Positions 44,206-53,206 of a stretch of 64,000 nucleotides of DNA are shown here, one piece after another. The stretch covers positions 2,170,001 through 2,234,000 of the forward strand of contig NZ_AP022598.1 of NCBI RefSeq assembly GCF_010725485.1. Direction: 5' to 3'. The DNA is from Mycolicibacterium parafortuitum (GTDB lineage: Bacteria > Actinomycetota > Actinomycetes > Mycobacteriales > Mycobacteriaceae). The notes below the pieces were generated by a model. The model ran no database searches. It was given only the letters and a program-made list of their open reading frames with translations, and was not told the DNA's origin. Both the position numbers and the translations under genes were made by a program. Each line of letters begins with the position of its first letter. Within the stretch, counting starts at the first letter, position 1.

Positions 44206-44718
44206 GTGATTTTCATGAACACGTCCGTTACGACCGTTCGCCGCGGCCTATTCGGCATGTTCGCCGGAGGACTGCTTGCCTTCGGGTCGGCGGCGATCGT
44301 CGCCCCTGTGGCCAGCGCTCAGCCGGCCCCCACACCCGGACCCGCGGCCGATTGCTCCGCTGCCGGTGTGGCCGGCACGGTGAGCACCGCGGCGGCTTCC
44401 GAGGGCGCCTACCTGACGGCGAACCCGCAGACCAACGAGGCGCTGTCGGCCATCTCGGCGCAGCCGCAGGAACAGGCCCAGGCGGCCTACCAGGCGTTCT
44501 TCCAGCAGAACCCGCAGGTGGAGCAGGAGCTGAAGAACATCTTCCAGCCGGTCAGCGCTCTGAAGACGGAGTGCAATCTGGACTTGGCGCCGACACCGGT
44601 CGCTCAGGCGGTCTGGGGCAGTACCCCGGGCGCCGCTGAGGTGCCGGCGGAGGTGCCCCAGGTCGTCGAGCCCTCGATGACCCCGGAGGCGGAGTCACCG
44701 GCCGCTCCGACGGCCTGA
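44206..44718 (+). CDS. Secreted hemophore-like (Rv0203-family) protein
   Basis: 170 residues. AAAGGAG precedes the ATG; a signal peptide (GLFGMFAGGLLAFGSAAIVA, ending ASAQP) is followed by an alpha-helical domain with two conserved cysteines (AADCSAAG and KTECNLD) that are typical of the mycobacterial hemophore-related family. A Pro/Ala/Glu-rich tail ends it. Members such as Rv0203 carry heme outside the cell; heme binding here is inferred. It stands alone between hsaF and recQ, with a hairpin behind it. Confidence 0.7.
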   Translation: MIFMNTSVTTVRRGLFGMFAGGLLAFGSAAIVAPVASAQPAPTPGPAADCSAAGVAGTVSTAAASEGAYLTANPQTNEALSAISAQPQEQAQAAYQAFFQQNPQVEQELKNIFQPVSALKTECNLDLAPTPVAQAVWGSTPGAAEVPAEVPQVVEPSMTPEAESPAAPTA

Positions 44719-44739
44719 CCTCGCAGTATCCAGACGGTC

Positions 44740-44772
44740 CACGGGCCCGGGGCGATAAGCCCCGGGTCCGTG
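44740..44772. terminator. Hairpin after the hemophore-like gene
   Basis: 14-base arms at 44740-44753 and 44759-44772, one position pairing as G-U in RNA, with a five-base loop. Located 21 bp after the stop and before the recQ start; consistent with an intrinsic terminator. Confidence 0.75.
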
Positions 44773-44806
44773 TCTGTGTGTCGGACAGGCCCGGCACGAT
44801 GGTCTG

Positions 44807-46879
44807 ATGGCGACGAGAGCCCAAGCCCAGACCCTCCTCGAACAGCTGGCGGGCCCGCACGCGCAGCTGCGGGACGACCAGTGGACCGCCATCGAAGCGC
44901 TGGTCGTGCAGCGGCGCAGGGCGCTGGTGGTGCAGCGCACCGGATGGGGAAAGTCGGCGGTCTACTTCATCGCGGCGAAGCTGCTTCGGGCCGCGGGCCG
45001 CGGCCCCACCGTCATCGTGTCGCCGTTGCTGGCGCTGATGCGCAACCAGGTCGACGCCGCCGCCCGCGCCGGTGTCCGCGCGGCGACCATCAACTCCAGC
45101 AACGTCACCGAATGGGACGATGTCCACCAACGCGTCAATGCCGGCGAGCTCGATGTCCTGCTGGTCAGCCCCGAGCGCCTGAACAATCCCGACTTCCGCG
45201 ATGCGGTACTACCCGCACTGGCCGCCGACGCCGGGCTGGTGGTCGTCGATGAGGCGCACTGTGTCTCGGACTGGGGTCACGACTTCCGGCCCGACTACCG
45301 CCGCATCCGCACCCTGATCGCCGAACTGGGCACCGACGTCCCGGTGCTGGCCACCACCGCGACCGCCAACGATCGCGTGGTCGCCGACGTGGCGGCTCAG
45401 CTGGGGGTCGGCGGCACCGACACTTTGGTGCTGCGCGGCGGACTGGACCGGGAGTCGCTGCGGCTGTCGGTGGTACACGCGGGCGGGCCGGCGCAGCGCG
45501 CGGCGTGGCTTGCCGCCCACCTGGATTCGCTGCCCGGGTCGGGGATCGTCTACACCCTGACCGTCGCGCAGGCCAACGACATCGCCGCACTGCTGCGCGA
45601 GCAGGGCCACGCGGTGGCCGCATACACCGGTGGCACCGAGGCCGCCGAACGCGAACAACTCGAAGCCGACCTCCTGGCCAACCGGGTCAAGGCGCTGATC
45701 GCGACCTCGGCGCTGGGTATGGGATTCGACAAGCCCGATCTCGGCTTCGTCGTGCACCTCGGTGCGCCGTCGTCGCCGATCGCCTACTACCAGCAGGTCG
45801 GCCGCGCCGGACGGTCCACCGCAAGCGCGGAGGTGATCCTGCTGCCCGGACGTGAGGACGCCGATGTGTGGCGTTACTTCGCGTCGGTGGCCTTCCCGCC
45901 GGAAGCCCTGGTGCGCAGGGTGATCGACGCTCTCGAGCCTGACCGTGCGCAGTCCACGGCGGCACTCGAACCGCTGGTGGACCTCAACCGGTCCCGCCTG
46001 GAGATGGTGCTCAAGGTGCTCGACGTCGACGGCGCGGTGCGTCGGGTCAAGGGCGGCTGGATCAGCACCGGGCAGCCGTGGGAGTACGACGAGGACCGCT
46101 ACCGCCGCCTCGACGAAGCGCGCAAGCGCGAGCAGCAGGCCATGCTCGACTACCAGAGCACCGACCGCTGCCGGATGTCGTTTCTGCGCAGCCAACTCGA
46201 CGACCCCGAACTCGGTCCGCAGCCGTGCGGCCGGTGCGACAACTGTGCCGGCCCGCGCTACCACGCCGACGTCGACGCCGGCGCGGCCGAGGCCACCCGG
46301 CAGCGCCTGATGCGGCCGGGCGTCGAGATCGCGCCGCGCAAGCAGTGGCCCACCGGCTTGGGCAAGCTGGGCATCGACTTGTCGGGCCGTATCACCGACG
46401 GGCCCGCACCGGGCCGGGCGATCGGGCGACTGACCGACCTCGGCTGGGGTGCGCGGCTGCGGACGTTGCTTGCCGAACCGGACGCCGAGGCCTCCGACGA
46501 CGTGCTGGGCGCCGCCATCGCGGTGCTGAAAGCCTGGGACTGGCAGCAGCGCCCGACTGCGGTGCTGGCACTGGACTCGGCGACCCGCCCCAAGCTGATC
46601 ACCTCGCTGACGTCCCGGCTCGCCGAGGTCGGACGCCTGCAAGACCTTGGCGTACTGCAGTATTCGCCCACCCATCGGCCCACTTCCGCCGCGAACTCGG
46701 CCTACCGGGTGGCCGCCCTGCAGAACGCGTGGAGCGAACCGACCGGGGTCACCGGGGCTACGGTGCTACTGGTCGACGACCTGACCGACACCGGGTGGAC
46801 GCTGACGATGGCCGCACGCGCGGTGCGTGCGGCCGGTGCGGCCGAGGTGCTGCCGTTCGCACTGGCCGCCGTCAGCTGA
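44807..46879 (+). CDS. RecQ-type DNA helicase with C-terminal phosphoribosyltransferase-like domain
   Basis: 690 residues. Helicase motif I QRTGWGKS (Lys about 49), motif II VVDEAHCVSDWGHDF (about 147-160), motif III ATTATAN, motif VI QQVGRAGRS and a zinc-binding PCGRCDNCAG segment form a full RecQ core. From about residue 500 the usual RQC/HRDC domains are replaced by a phosphoribosyltransferase-like domain ending with the PRPP-loop pattern VLLVDDLTDTGWTLTMAARA. A 3'-5' helicase role in DNA repair is expected. The role of the fused domain, related in pattern to ComF-type proteins, is unclear. Not part of the steroid pathway. Confidence 0.82.
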   Translation: MATRAQAQTLLEQLAGPHAQLRDDQWTAIEALVVQRRRALVVQRTGWGKSAVYFIAAKLLRAAGRGPTVIVSPLLALMRNQVDAAARAGVRAATINSSNVTEWDDVHQRVNAGELDVLLVSPERLNNPDFRDAVLPALAADAGLVVVDEAHCVSDWGHDFRPDYRRIRTLIAELGTDVPVLATTATANDRVVADVAAQLGVGGTDTLVLRGGLDRESLRLSVVHAGGPAQRAAWLAAHLDSLPGSGIVYTLTVAQANDIAALLREQGHAVAAYTGGTEAAEREQLEADLLANRVKALIATSALGMGFDKPDLGFVVHLGAPSSPIAYYQQVGRAGRSTASAEVILLPGREDADVWRYFASVAFPPEALVRRVIDALEPDRAQSTAALEPLVDLNRSRLEMVLKVLDVDGAVRRVKGGWISTGQPWEYDEDRYRRLDEARKREQQAMLDYQSTDRCRMSFLRSQLDDPELGPQPCGRCDNCAGPRYHADVDAGAAEATRQRLMRPGVEIAPRKQWPTGLGKLGIDLSGRITDGPAPGRAIGRLTDLGWGARLRTLLAEPDAEASDDVLGAAIAVLKAWDWQQRPTAVLALDSATRPKLITSLTSRLAEVGRLQDLGVLQYSPTHRPTSAANSAYRVAALQNAWSEPTGVTGATVLLVDDLTDTGWTLTMAARAVRAAGAAEVLPFALAAVS

Positions 46880-46887
46880 GGCCTCCG

Positions 46888-47544
46888 TCAATCGCCCAGG
46901 CGGTGCCGCGCGACCTCGGCGGCCCCGTTGCCGGTGATGAGCCAGAGCGTGGTCAACGCGGTGACCAGATCATCGATCGAGATCCTGGCGCGACCATTGA
47001 GATAGGCCAGGATGGCATCGGCGGTACCCCCGACGAGGAACGCCGGGGCGACGGCCGCGAGCGGATCGTTCTCCAGTTCGACGCCGTGCACGTTGCGGGC
47101 GTGCGATACCAAGACGGCGGTCAGGCTGCGCATGACCTTCGCTCGATGCTGTTGTAGGACAGCAGAACCCGCAACCCCGCCGAGCAGTATCCGGCCCCGT
47201 CGCGGGTCGTCGACCAAGGCCCGGACCAGCGCATCGACGACGGCCAGCGCCTGGCGGTCCAGCGGCTCGGCAGCGGTGCGCGCTGCGGCATCGACCGTCG
47301 CCGAGCGGACGTCGTCGGCGATGTCGTCGACGGCGGCGGCCGCCACCTCGTCGAGGTTGGCGAAGCTCTCGTAGAAGTACCGCTTGTTCAAACCCGCGCC
47401 GGCGCACAACCGGTCGACGGTCAGGGTGCGCCACGCATTGTCGGCGATCGCGTCGATCGCCGCGTCCAGGAGCCGGGCCCGCCGCGCACTGCGGCGCGCA
47501 TCAGCGCTCTGCCCGCCGTAGGTGCGCCGTGGCGTCGCGGTCAC
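46888..47544 (-). CDS. TetR-family regulator divergent from a P450
   Basis: 218 residues from the GTG at 47544. The helix-turn-helix (LTVDRLCAGAGLNKRYFYES) is in the first 70 residues, followed by a helical ligand domain. It converges on recQ (8 bp between stops) and is divergent from the P450 gene, with two pseudo-palindromic repeats in between. Probably represses itself and the P450 gene in response to a lipid-like ligand. The arrangement recalls Rv3058c-cyp136 in M. tuberculosis, but I do not assert orthology. Confidence 0.8.
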   Translation of the reverse strand: MTATPRRTYGGQSADARRSARRARLLDAAIDAIADNAWRTLTVDRLCAGAGLNKRYFYESFANLDEVAAAAVDDIADDVRSATVDAAARTAAEPLDRQALAVVDALVRALVDDPRRGRILLGGVAGSAVLQQHRAKVMRSLTAVLVSHARNVHGVELENDPLAAVAPAFLVGGTADAILAYLNGRARISIDDLVTALTTLWLITGNGAAEVARHRLGD

Positions 47545-47595
47545 CGGGCCACCGGCACTCGCGCGCCGCAGATCCTTGACTCCACCCCGCCATTC

Positions 47596-47638
47596 TGGCA
47601 CGGTTCGGTACCAGAGTATCTGGCACGGTCCTGTACCA
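47596..47638. promoter_or_regulatory. Two 18-bp direct repeats, putative TetR operators
   Basis: TGGCACGGTTCGGTACCA (47596-47613) and TGGCACGGTCCTGTACCA (47621-47638) differ at two positions and start 25 bp apart. Each is an imperfect palindrome. They lie 51 bp from the TetR start and 50 bp from the P450 start, as expected for tandem operators. Confidence 0.7.
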
Positions 47639-47688
47639 AAGAGCGGAGCTGGTGGAATGCGCAACAACCATCTCGACCGGAGTGCTCG

Positions 47689-49131
47689 ATGACCAGTGTG
47701 CTGGCTGATCCGGTGACAGCGGCCAAGCGGCGGCTGCAGAGCACCGCGGCAGCGTTCGCGGCCCGCTATCCCAGTTCGGTCCGGGAACTGGCCCGCCCGC
47801 CGGCGGGGTCGAACCTGCGGCCGGTGATGGGCAACTACGGCTTCCCCGTGCTCGGGCACATCCTGAGCACGCTGGTCGAGCCGCTGGATTTCGCGCGCGA
47901 GCGCTATGAGAAGTTCGGCCCGGTGTCGTGGGCCGGGGGCGTCGGCTTCCGAGTCGTCCAGGCGATCGGGCCGGAGGCGCTCGAGACGGTCTGGATCAAC
48001 AGGGACAAGGCATTCTCCAGTACCCGCGGGTGGGCGCCGGTCATCGGACCGTTCTTTCACCGCGGCATCATGCTTCTCGACTTCGAGGAGCATCGCGACC
48101 ACCGGCGGATCATGCAGCAGGCGTTCACCCGCAGCGCGCTGGACGGGTATCTGGACCTGATGCGGCCCGGCATCGTCCGCACCGTGACGGGCTGGCCGTC
48201 CGCGCACGGGTTCCCGTTCTACACCGCGGTCAAGGAACTGCTGCTCGACCAGGCGGCGGAAGTGTTCGTCGGAGCGGTACTGGGGCCAGAAGCCGATCAG
48301 CTGGCGGCGGACTTCCACGACACCGTGTGCGGCGGGCAGGCCATGATCCGCGCCGACGTTCCCGGCGGGATCTGGGCTCGCGGGTTACGTGCCAGGGAAC
48401 GCCTCGAACGCTACTTCGCCGAACAGATCCCCGCGCGACGCGCCGGTGGCGGGACCGACCTGTTCTCGATGATGTGTCACAGCCGCAGCGACGACGGCGA
48501 GCGCTTCACCGATGCCGACATCGTCAACCACATGATCTTCCTGCTGATGGCCGCACACGACACCAGTGCGATAGCGATCTCGATGCTGACATATGAACTT
48601 GGTCGAAACCTTCTGTGGCAGAGCGCATTACGTGATGAAGCGCTCGCGTCGCCCGATGATGAGCTGACGCTGGCCGATCTGGACGGCGCGTTTCCGTTGT
48701 TGGATGCCGCATTCAAAGAGATCCTGCGGATGTACGCGCCTGCCGGCACCCTGTTCCGGCAGACGATCACCGACACCGAGGTCGCCGGACACTTCGTGCC
48801 GCGTAAGACCCAGGTCGCGATCAACGTCTACGCCTCGATGCGCCTGGCGGACTGGTGGCCGGATCCCGACCGATTCGATCCCGGGCGCTTCCTGGGCGGA
48901 GCCGACGCCTCGCCGGTGCACCGGTATGCGTTCGCACCGTTCGGCGGCGGCGTGCACAAGTGCCTGGGGCAGCAGTTCGCCGATATGAACGTCAAAGTCG
49001 TTCTGCACCAACTACTTCGGCACTTCGAATGGCGTGTCCCTCCCGGTTACCGGCCGCTGCTGAGCTGGGGGACCGGGCCGACCCCGGCCGACGGTCTGCC
49101 GGTCACGTTGCGGCGGCGCGCCCATCGCTGA
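47689..49131 (+). CDS. Cytochrome P450 (CYP136/CYP51-like class)
   Basis: 480 residues, longer than CYP125/142. I-helix LMAAHDTSA, K-helix EILR, PERF-like DPDRFDPGRF and the heme loop FAPFGGGVHKCLGQQ with ligand Cys 425. The overall pattern resembles sterol-type P450s (CYP51, CYP136), suggesting a bulky lipid substrate. The gene is divergent from a TetR gene, an arrangement shared with CYP136 of M. tuberculosis. It overlaps the IclR gene tail-to-tail by 29 bp. The redox partner is not encoded nearby. Confidence 0.85.
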   Translation: MTSVLADPVTAAKRRLQSTAAAFAARYPSSVRELARPPAGSNLRPVMGNYGFPVLGHILSTLVEPLDFARERYEKFGPVSWAGGVGFRVVQAIGPEALETVWINRDKAFSSTRGWAPVIGPFFHRGIMLLDFEEHRDHRRIMQQAFTRSALDGYLDLMRPGIVRTVTGWPSAHGFPFYTAVKELLLDQAAEVFVGAVLGPEADQLAADFHDTVCGGQAMIRADVPGGIWARGLRARERLERYFAEQIPARRAGGGTDLFSMMCHSRSDDGERFTDADIVNHMIFLLMAAHDTSAIAISMLTYELGRNLLWQSALRDEALASPDDELTLADLDGAFPLLDAAFKEILRMYAPAGTLFRQTITDTEVAGHFVPRKTQVAINVYASMRLADWWPDPDRFDPGRFLGGADASPVHRYAFAPFGGGVHKCLGQQFADMNVKVVLHQLLRHFEWRVPPGYRPLLSWGTGPTPADGLPVTLRRRAHR

Positions 49132-50041
49132 GCGGCGGCCAGCCTGTCGGCTTCATACCGCCCAGTTGTTCGGTCACGGCGTCGGCCGCGGCCACGACCG
49201 CACGAGCACGCTCGCTGATCTCACTGTCGGTCAACGCTTTTCCGATGTGCATGGACGTGACCATCACCTGTCGGCGGTAGTGGTCGTACACCGGCGCCGA
49301 GATCACGGCGATGTCGTGTCTGCCGCGGCCGGGATTCTCCTCGCGCAGGTACACCCGCTCACCGACATCGGAGACGAGCTCGCCCAACAGGGCCCGCAGT
49401 TCGTCGGGCAGGTCGGTCGGCATCCCGGCCATCAACGCGTACAACCGGCGTCCGCCCGGGGTCTGCCGCTCCACCAGGTACCCGTGGGCGCGGCACGAGG
49501 TCACGACGCGTCGTAGCCGCTCGGAATCGGTGCGTAGCGGGATCGTCGGCTGTCTTCTGAGCCAGTCGCGTTCGGCCTCGTCATCCCACAGCACGAACAT
49601 CAACCCGACCGGCGGCGCGAACGGGTAACTCTGCCCGACCTCCACCCCGGGACGCACGCCCGCCGGGGCCACCAGGTCCAGCAGCCGAATCCGGTCGTCG
49701 ACGACACCAGACAGTGCGGCGGTCGCACCGTAGCGCGCGGACAGCTGCCGGAGGTGCTCGCGGGCGGCGGGACTGACCCGCATCGACTCCTGGGCCCGAT
49801 GTCCGAGCGTGATCAGCGACGGGCCGAGGCGGTAGGTCTTGTCGGCCGGATCGCGCACCAGATATCCCGCCTCGGTCAACGAGGTGACGATGCCGAGGCA
49901 GGTCGGCTTGCTGAGCCCGACCCTTCTGGCGAGGTCGCTGATGCCGAACCGCTCCGTGGGCCGGCCCGCGAGGAAGTCCAGGAGTCGGACCACGCGATGG
50001 GTGGGCGGGGACGCGCGGCCCGGCTGCACCGATGGGAGCAT
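49103..50041 (-). CDS. IclR-family transcriptional regulator
   Basis: 312 residues. N-terminal winged helix (RVVRLLDFLAGRPTERFGIS, DLARRVGLSKPTCLGIVTSL) and a C-terminal effector domain with the KTYRLGPSLITLGHRAQESM hinge typical of the family. It is convergent with the P450 gene (29-bp overlap of the coding 3' ends) and divergent from the Rv3531c homologue with 90 bp between starts. It may act on that divergent operon alongside KstR or on the P450. Ligand unknown. Confidence 0.82.
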   Translation of the reverse strand: MLPSVQPGRASPPTHRVVRLLDFLAGRPTERFGISDLARRVGLSKPTCLGIVTSLTEAGYLVRDPADKTYRLGPSLITLGHRAQESMRVSPAAREHLRQLSARYGATAALSGVVDDRIRLLDLVAPAGVRPGVEVGQSYPFAPPVGLMFVLWDDEAERDWLRRQPTIPLRTDSERLRRVVTSCRAHGYLVERQTPGGRRLYALMAGMPTDLPDELRALLGELVSDVGERVYLREENPGRGRHDIAVISAPVYDHYRRQVMVTSMHIGKALTDSEISERARAVVAAADAVTEQLGGMKPTGWPPLSDGRAAAT

Positions 50042-50106
50042 GCGCGGAACTATAGCGGGGACGCGTTCCAAATATGAACCGAGGCGGTCGATATATTGAC
50101 TCCTGA

Positions 50107-50120
50107 TGGAACGGGTTCTA
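50107..50120. promoter_or_regulatory. KstR operator upstream of the Rv3531c homologue
   Basis: TGGAACGGGTTCTA matches TnnAACnnGTTnnA. It is 11 bp before the GTG at 50132, which is why an upstream ATG (50096), whose frame passes through the box, is not accepted. Confidence 0.88.
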
Positions 50121-50131
50121 GTTTCTCCACT

Positions 50132-51259
50132 GTGTTCGCACAGCCACTGGCCGACGCCATCGCCGAAGCCGAGAACCTTGTCTGCTCCGCGTCCTTCATC
50201 GAATCCGAGGCCGACCTGCTCGAGGGTCTGCAGTATCTGGCGGGCTGTATCGCTGCCTGCACCCACGTCGCCTTCGACTACGACCGCGATCATCCGTTCC
50301 TGCACAGCGGGACCGGGCCGTTCACCAAGATGGCCCTCGACAACCCCGACACCCTGTACTTCGGCACCCGCGTGCAGCCGGGCCACGAGTACGTCGTCAC
50401 CGGACGTCGCGGAACCACCACCGACGTGAGCTTCCAACTGCTCGGTGGCGAGTACACCGACGAAGTCGTGCCCGACAGTGAAACCGCTTTCGACGACCGC
50501 AAACTCGACATCGCCGCGGACGGCACCTTCGAATGGCGGTTCACCCCGGCGGTGCCGTCGCAGCTGGTCATCCGCGAGGTGTACAACGACTGGTCGGCGC
50601 AGCGCGGCACTTTCGCGATCGCCCGTACCGACACCGCGGGAACCGCCCCGCCGCCGTTGACCCGCGAGCTGATCGACAAGCGCTACGCCGTCGCGGGCAA
50701 GCAGTTGGTGCAGCGCGTGAAGACCTGGCTGCAGTTCCCGGAGTGGTTCTACAACGACAGCGTGCCCAACACGATGGTCGCGCCGAGGCTGACCCCGGGC
50801 GGCCTCGCGACGCAGTACTCGTCGGTCGGCAGGTTCGAACTGGCCGAGGAACAGGCGCTGGTCATCACGCTGCCGGTCAGCGACGCGCCGTATCTCGGAT
50901 TCCAGCTCGGCAGCCTCTGGTACATCTCGATGGACTACATCAATCACCAGACCTCGCTGAACGGCACGCAGGCTCAGGCGGATCCGGACGGCAAGATCCG
51001 GATCGTGGTCGCCGACCGCAGTCCCGGGGTGACGAACTGGGTGGAGACACTCGGGCACCGCAAGGGATTCCTGCAGTTCCGCTGGCAACGGGTGTCGCGT
51101 GAGATGACCCCGGCCGACGGCCCGACGGTGGACCTGGTGCAGATCGACGATGTCCCCGCGGCGCTGCCGTACTACGAGTCGAACAAGATCTCGGACGACG
51201 AATGGCGGGCGCGAATCGCGCTGCGCCAGAAACAGATCGGCGAAAGAATGGTGGGCTGA
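50132..51259 (+). CDS. Conserved protein of the KstR regulon (Rv3531c homologue)
   Basis: 375 residues, the length I recall for Rv3531c. It has no signal peptide. The sequence contains DUF1214-like blocks: PLADAIAEAENLV at the start, NPDTLYFGTRVQPGHEYVVT, the TWLQFPEWFYND region and a C-terminal TLGHRKGFLQFRWQRVSREM. The biochemical role is not known. It heads an operon with the Rv3530c and Rv3529c homologues under a KstR box. The GTG start at 50132 is chosen because of that box and the family length. Confidence 0.85.
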   Translation: MFAQPLADAIAEAENLVCSASFIESEADLLEGLQYLAGCIAACTHVAFDYDRDHPFLHSGTGPFTKMALDNPDTLYFGTRVQPGHEYVVTGRRGTTTDVSFQLLGGEYTDEVVPDSETAFDDRKLDIAADGTFEWRFTPAVPSQLVIREVYNDWSAQRGTFAIARTDTAGTAPPPLTRELIDKRYAVAGKQLVQRVKTWLQFPEWFYNDSVPNTMVAPRLTPGGLATQYSSVGRFELAEEQALVITLPVSDAPYLGFQLGSLWYISMDYINHQTSLNGTQAQADPDGKIRIVVADRSPGVTNWVETLGHRKGFLQFRWQRVSREMTPADGPTVDLVQIDDVPAALPYYESNKISDDEWRARIALRQKQIGERMVG

Positions 51260-51262
51260 CAG

Positions 51263-52054
51263 ATGGCGGGTGCGCTTCCCCTGCTGGAGAACAAGGTCGT
51301 CGTGATCAGCGGCGTCGGACCCGCGCTGGGCACCACATTGGCGCGGCGCTGCGCCGAGTCCGGTGCGGATGTGGTGCTGGCCGCACGGACCGTGGAGCGG
51401 CTCGAGGACGTCGCCAAGCAGATCACCGACCTCGGAAGGCGCGCGCTGTCGGTGGGTACCGACATCACCGACGACGCGCAGGTGGCCAACCTCGTCGACG
51501 AGACGCTGGAGACGTACGGCCGGGTCGATGTGCTGATCAACAACGCGTTCCGCGTTCCGTCGATGAAGCCGTTCGCCAACACCACGTTCGAGCACATGAA
51601 AGATGCCATCGAGTTGACGGTGTTCGGTGCGCTGCGCATGGTGCAGGCGTTCACCCCGGCGCTGGCCGAGAGCAAGGGTTCCGTCGTGAACGTGAACTCC
51701 ATGGTGGTGCGGCATTCGCAGGCCAAGTACGGCGCCTACAAGATGGCCAAGTCGGCTCTGCTGGCGATGTCGCAGACCCTGGCCACCGAGCTGGGGGATC
51801 AGGGAATCCGGGTGAACTCCGTTCTGCCCGGCTATATCTGGGGCGGCACCTTGGAGTCCTACTTCACCCATCAGGCCGGCAAGTACGGCACCACCGTCGA
51901 GGAGATCTACAAGGCCACGGCGGCGGCGTCGGATCTCAAGCGGCTGCCCACCGAGGACGAGGTCGCCTCGGCGATCCTGTTCATGGCCAGTGATCTGTCC
52001 AGCGGCATCACCGGCCAGGCCCTCGACGTCAACTGCGGGGAGTTCAAGGCGTGA
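51263..52054 (+). CDS. Short-chain dehydrogenase (Rv3530c homologue)
   Basis: 263 residues. An altered cofactor loop SGVGPALGTTLARRCAESGA (GxxxALG rather than GxxxGIG), NNAFR in place of NNAG, the catalytic Ser in NVNSMVVRHSQ and YGAYKMAK as YxxxK. The altered loop is shared by a subgroup of mycobacterial SDRs. It begins four bases after the preceding stop and overlaps the sulfotransferase-like gene. KstR regulon member; probable steroid or acyl-CoA oxidoreductase with unknown substrate. Confidence 0.85.
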   Translation: MAGALPLLENKVVVISGVGPALGTTLARRCAESGADVVLAARTVERLEDVAKQITDLGRRALSVGTDITDDAQVANLVDETLETYGRVDVLINNAFRVPSMKPFANTTFEHMKDAIELTVFGALRMVQAFTPALAESKGSVVNVNSMVVRHSQAKYGAYKMAKSALLAMSQTLATELGDQGIRVNSVLPGYIWGGTLESYFTHQAGKYGTTVEEIYKATAAASDLKRLPTEDEVASAILFMASDLSSGITGQALDVNCGEFKA

Positions 52055-53196
52055 GCCCGAGAACAAATGTCGGGACCGTCGAGGATCTGCACGCCTCGGC
52101 GGTGAAGGCTTGCGGTCTCGACGATTTCGGTTCCGACGACGACAACTATCGGGAAGCGCTCGGGGTGCTCCTGGAGTCCTACCAACGGGACGCGAACCTC
52201 ACCGAGTTGGGCAGCAAGATGCAGCGGTTCTTCGCCAGGAACGCGCTGGTCGCGCGGCTGGTCTCGGAAGCGGCCTTCAAGCAGTACCCCGAGCACGCCG
52301 ACGTGACGATCGAGCGCCCGATCTTCGTGACCGGTCTGCCGCGCACCGGCACGACCGCCGTGCACCGTCTGCTCGCCGCGGACCCTCGCCACCAGGGTCT
52401 GGAGCTGTGGCTCGCGGAATTCCCGCAGCCGCGTCCGCCACGCGAAACATGGTCGCAGAATCCGGTTTTCCAGCAGCTCGATGCCCAGTTCACGAAGGCG
52501 CACGAGGAGAACCCGGACTACACCGGCCTGCACTTCATGACCGCCGACGAGGTCGAGGAGTGCTGGCAGTTGCTGCGCCAGTCCCTGCACTCGGTGTCCT
52601 ACGAGACGCTCGCTCACGTGCCGACCTACTCGCAGTGGCTGTCGCGACAGGACTGGACCAAGCCGTATCAGCGGCACCGGCGCAATCTGCAGCTGATCGG
52701 GCTCAACGACCCCGAGAAGCGTTGGGTCCTCAAGAATCCCAGCCATCTGTTCGCTCTCGACGCGCTGTTCGCGACCTATCCCGACGCGCTGGTGGTGCAG
52801 TGCCACCGGCCGGTCGAGACCATCATGGCGTCGATGTGCTCGCTGGCCCAGCACACCACCGAGGGGTGGTCGACCACGTTCACCGGTGAGGTCATCGGCG
52901 CCGACTCCATGGAGACGTGGTCACGTGGCCTGGAGTTGTTCAACGCCGAACGGCCGAAACACGATCCGGCGCAGTTCTACGATCTGGACTACTTCGAGCT
53001 GATCAAGGACCCGGTCGGCGCCGTCGAGGACATCTACCGCGCCTTCGGCATCGACTTCCCCGACACCGCCCGGGCAGCGGTCGCCGAGACCCACGAGGAG
53101 AGCAAGAAGGGTCCCCGTGCCCCGAAGCACACCTACTCACTGGCCGATTACGGGCTGACCGCCGAGCAGGTCAAGGAGCGGTTCGCCGGGCTGTGA
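52051..53196 (+). CDS. Sulfotransferase-family protein (Rv3529c homologue)
   Basis: 381 residues of the Sulfotransfer_3 type. The PAPS 5'-phosphosulfate loop appears as PIFVTGLPRTGTTAVHRLLA, and the 3'-phosphate site near ALVVQCHRPVETIMASMCSL. Starts with GTG overlapping the SDR stop (GTGA). The family often includes proteins with no proven sulfotransferase activity; sulfation of a sterol is possible but not demonstrated. Last gene of the KstR-controlled Rv3531c-type operon. Confidence 0.85.
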   Translation: MSPRTNVGTVEDLHASAVKACGLDDFGSDDDNYREALGVLLESYQRDANLTELGSKMQRFFARNALVARLVSEAAFKQYPEHADVTIERPIFVTGLPRTGTTAVHRLLAADPRHQGLELWLAEFPQPRPPRETWSQNPVFQQLDAQFTKAHEENPDYTGLHFMTADEVEECWQLLRQSLHSVSYETLAHVPTYSQWLSRQDWTKPYQRHRRNLQLIGLNDPEKRWVLKNPSHLFALDALFATYPDALVVQCHRPVETIMASMCSLAQHTTEGWSTTFTGEVIGADSMETWSRGLELFNAERPKHDPAQFYDLDYFELIKDPVGAVEDIYRAFGIDFPDTARAAVAETHEESKKGPRAPKHTYSLADYGLTAEQVKERFAGL

Positions 53197-53206
53197 GCGC
53201 GGCTGA

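Noticed and set aside
47689..49131. Naming the P450 CYP136
   Set aside because: The TetR-P450 arrangement is similar, but subfamily assignment needs identity values I cannot compute.
50042..52066. Open frame extending the IclR gene upstream to give a nearly 1000-residue protein
   Set aside because: The extension is antisense to the Rv3531c and SDR genes and has shadow composition; the IclR domain starts naturally at 50041.
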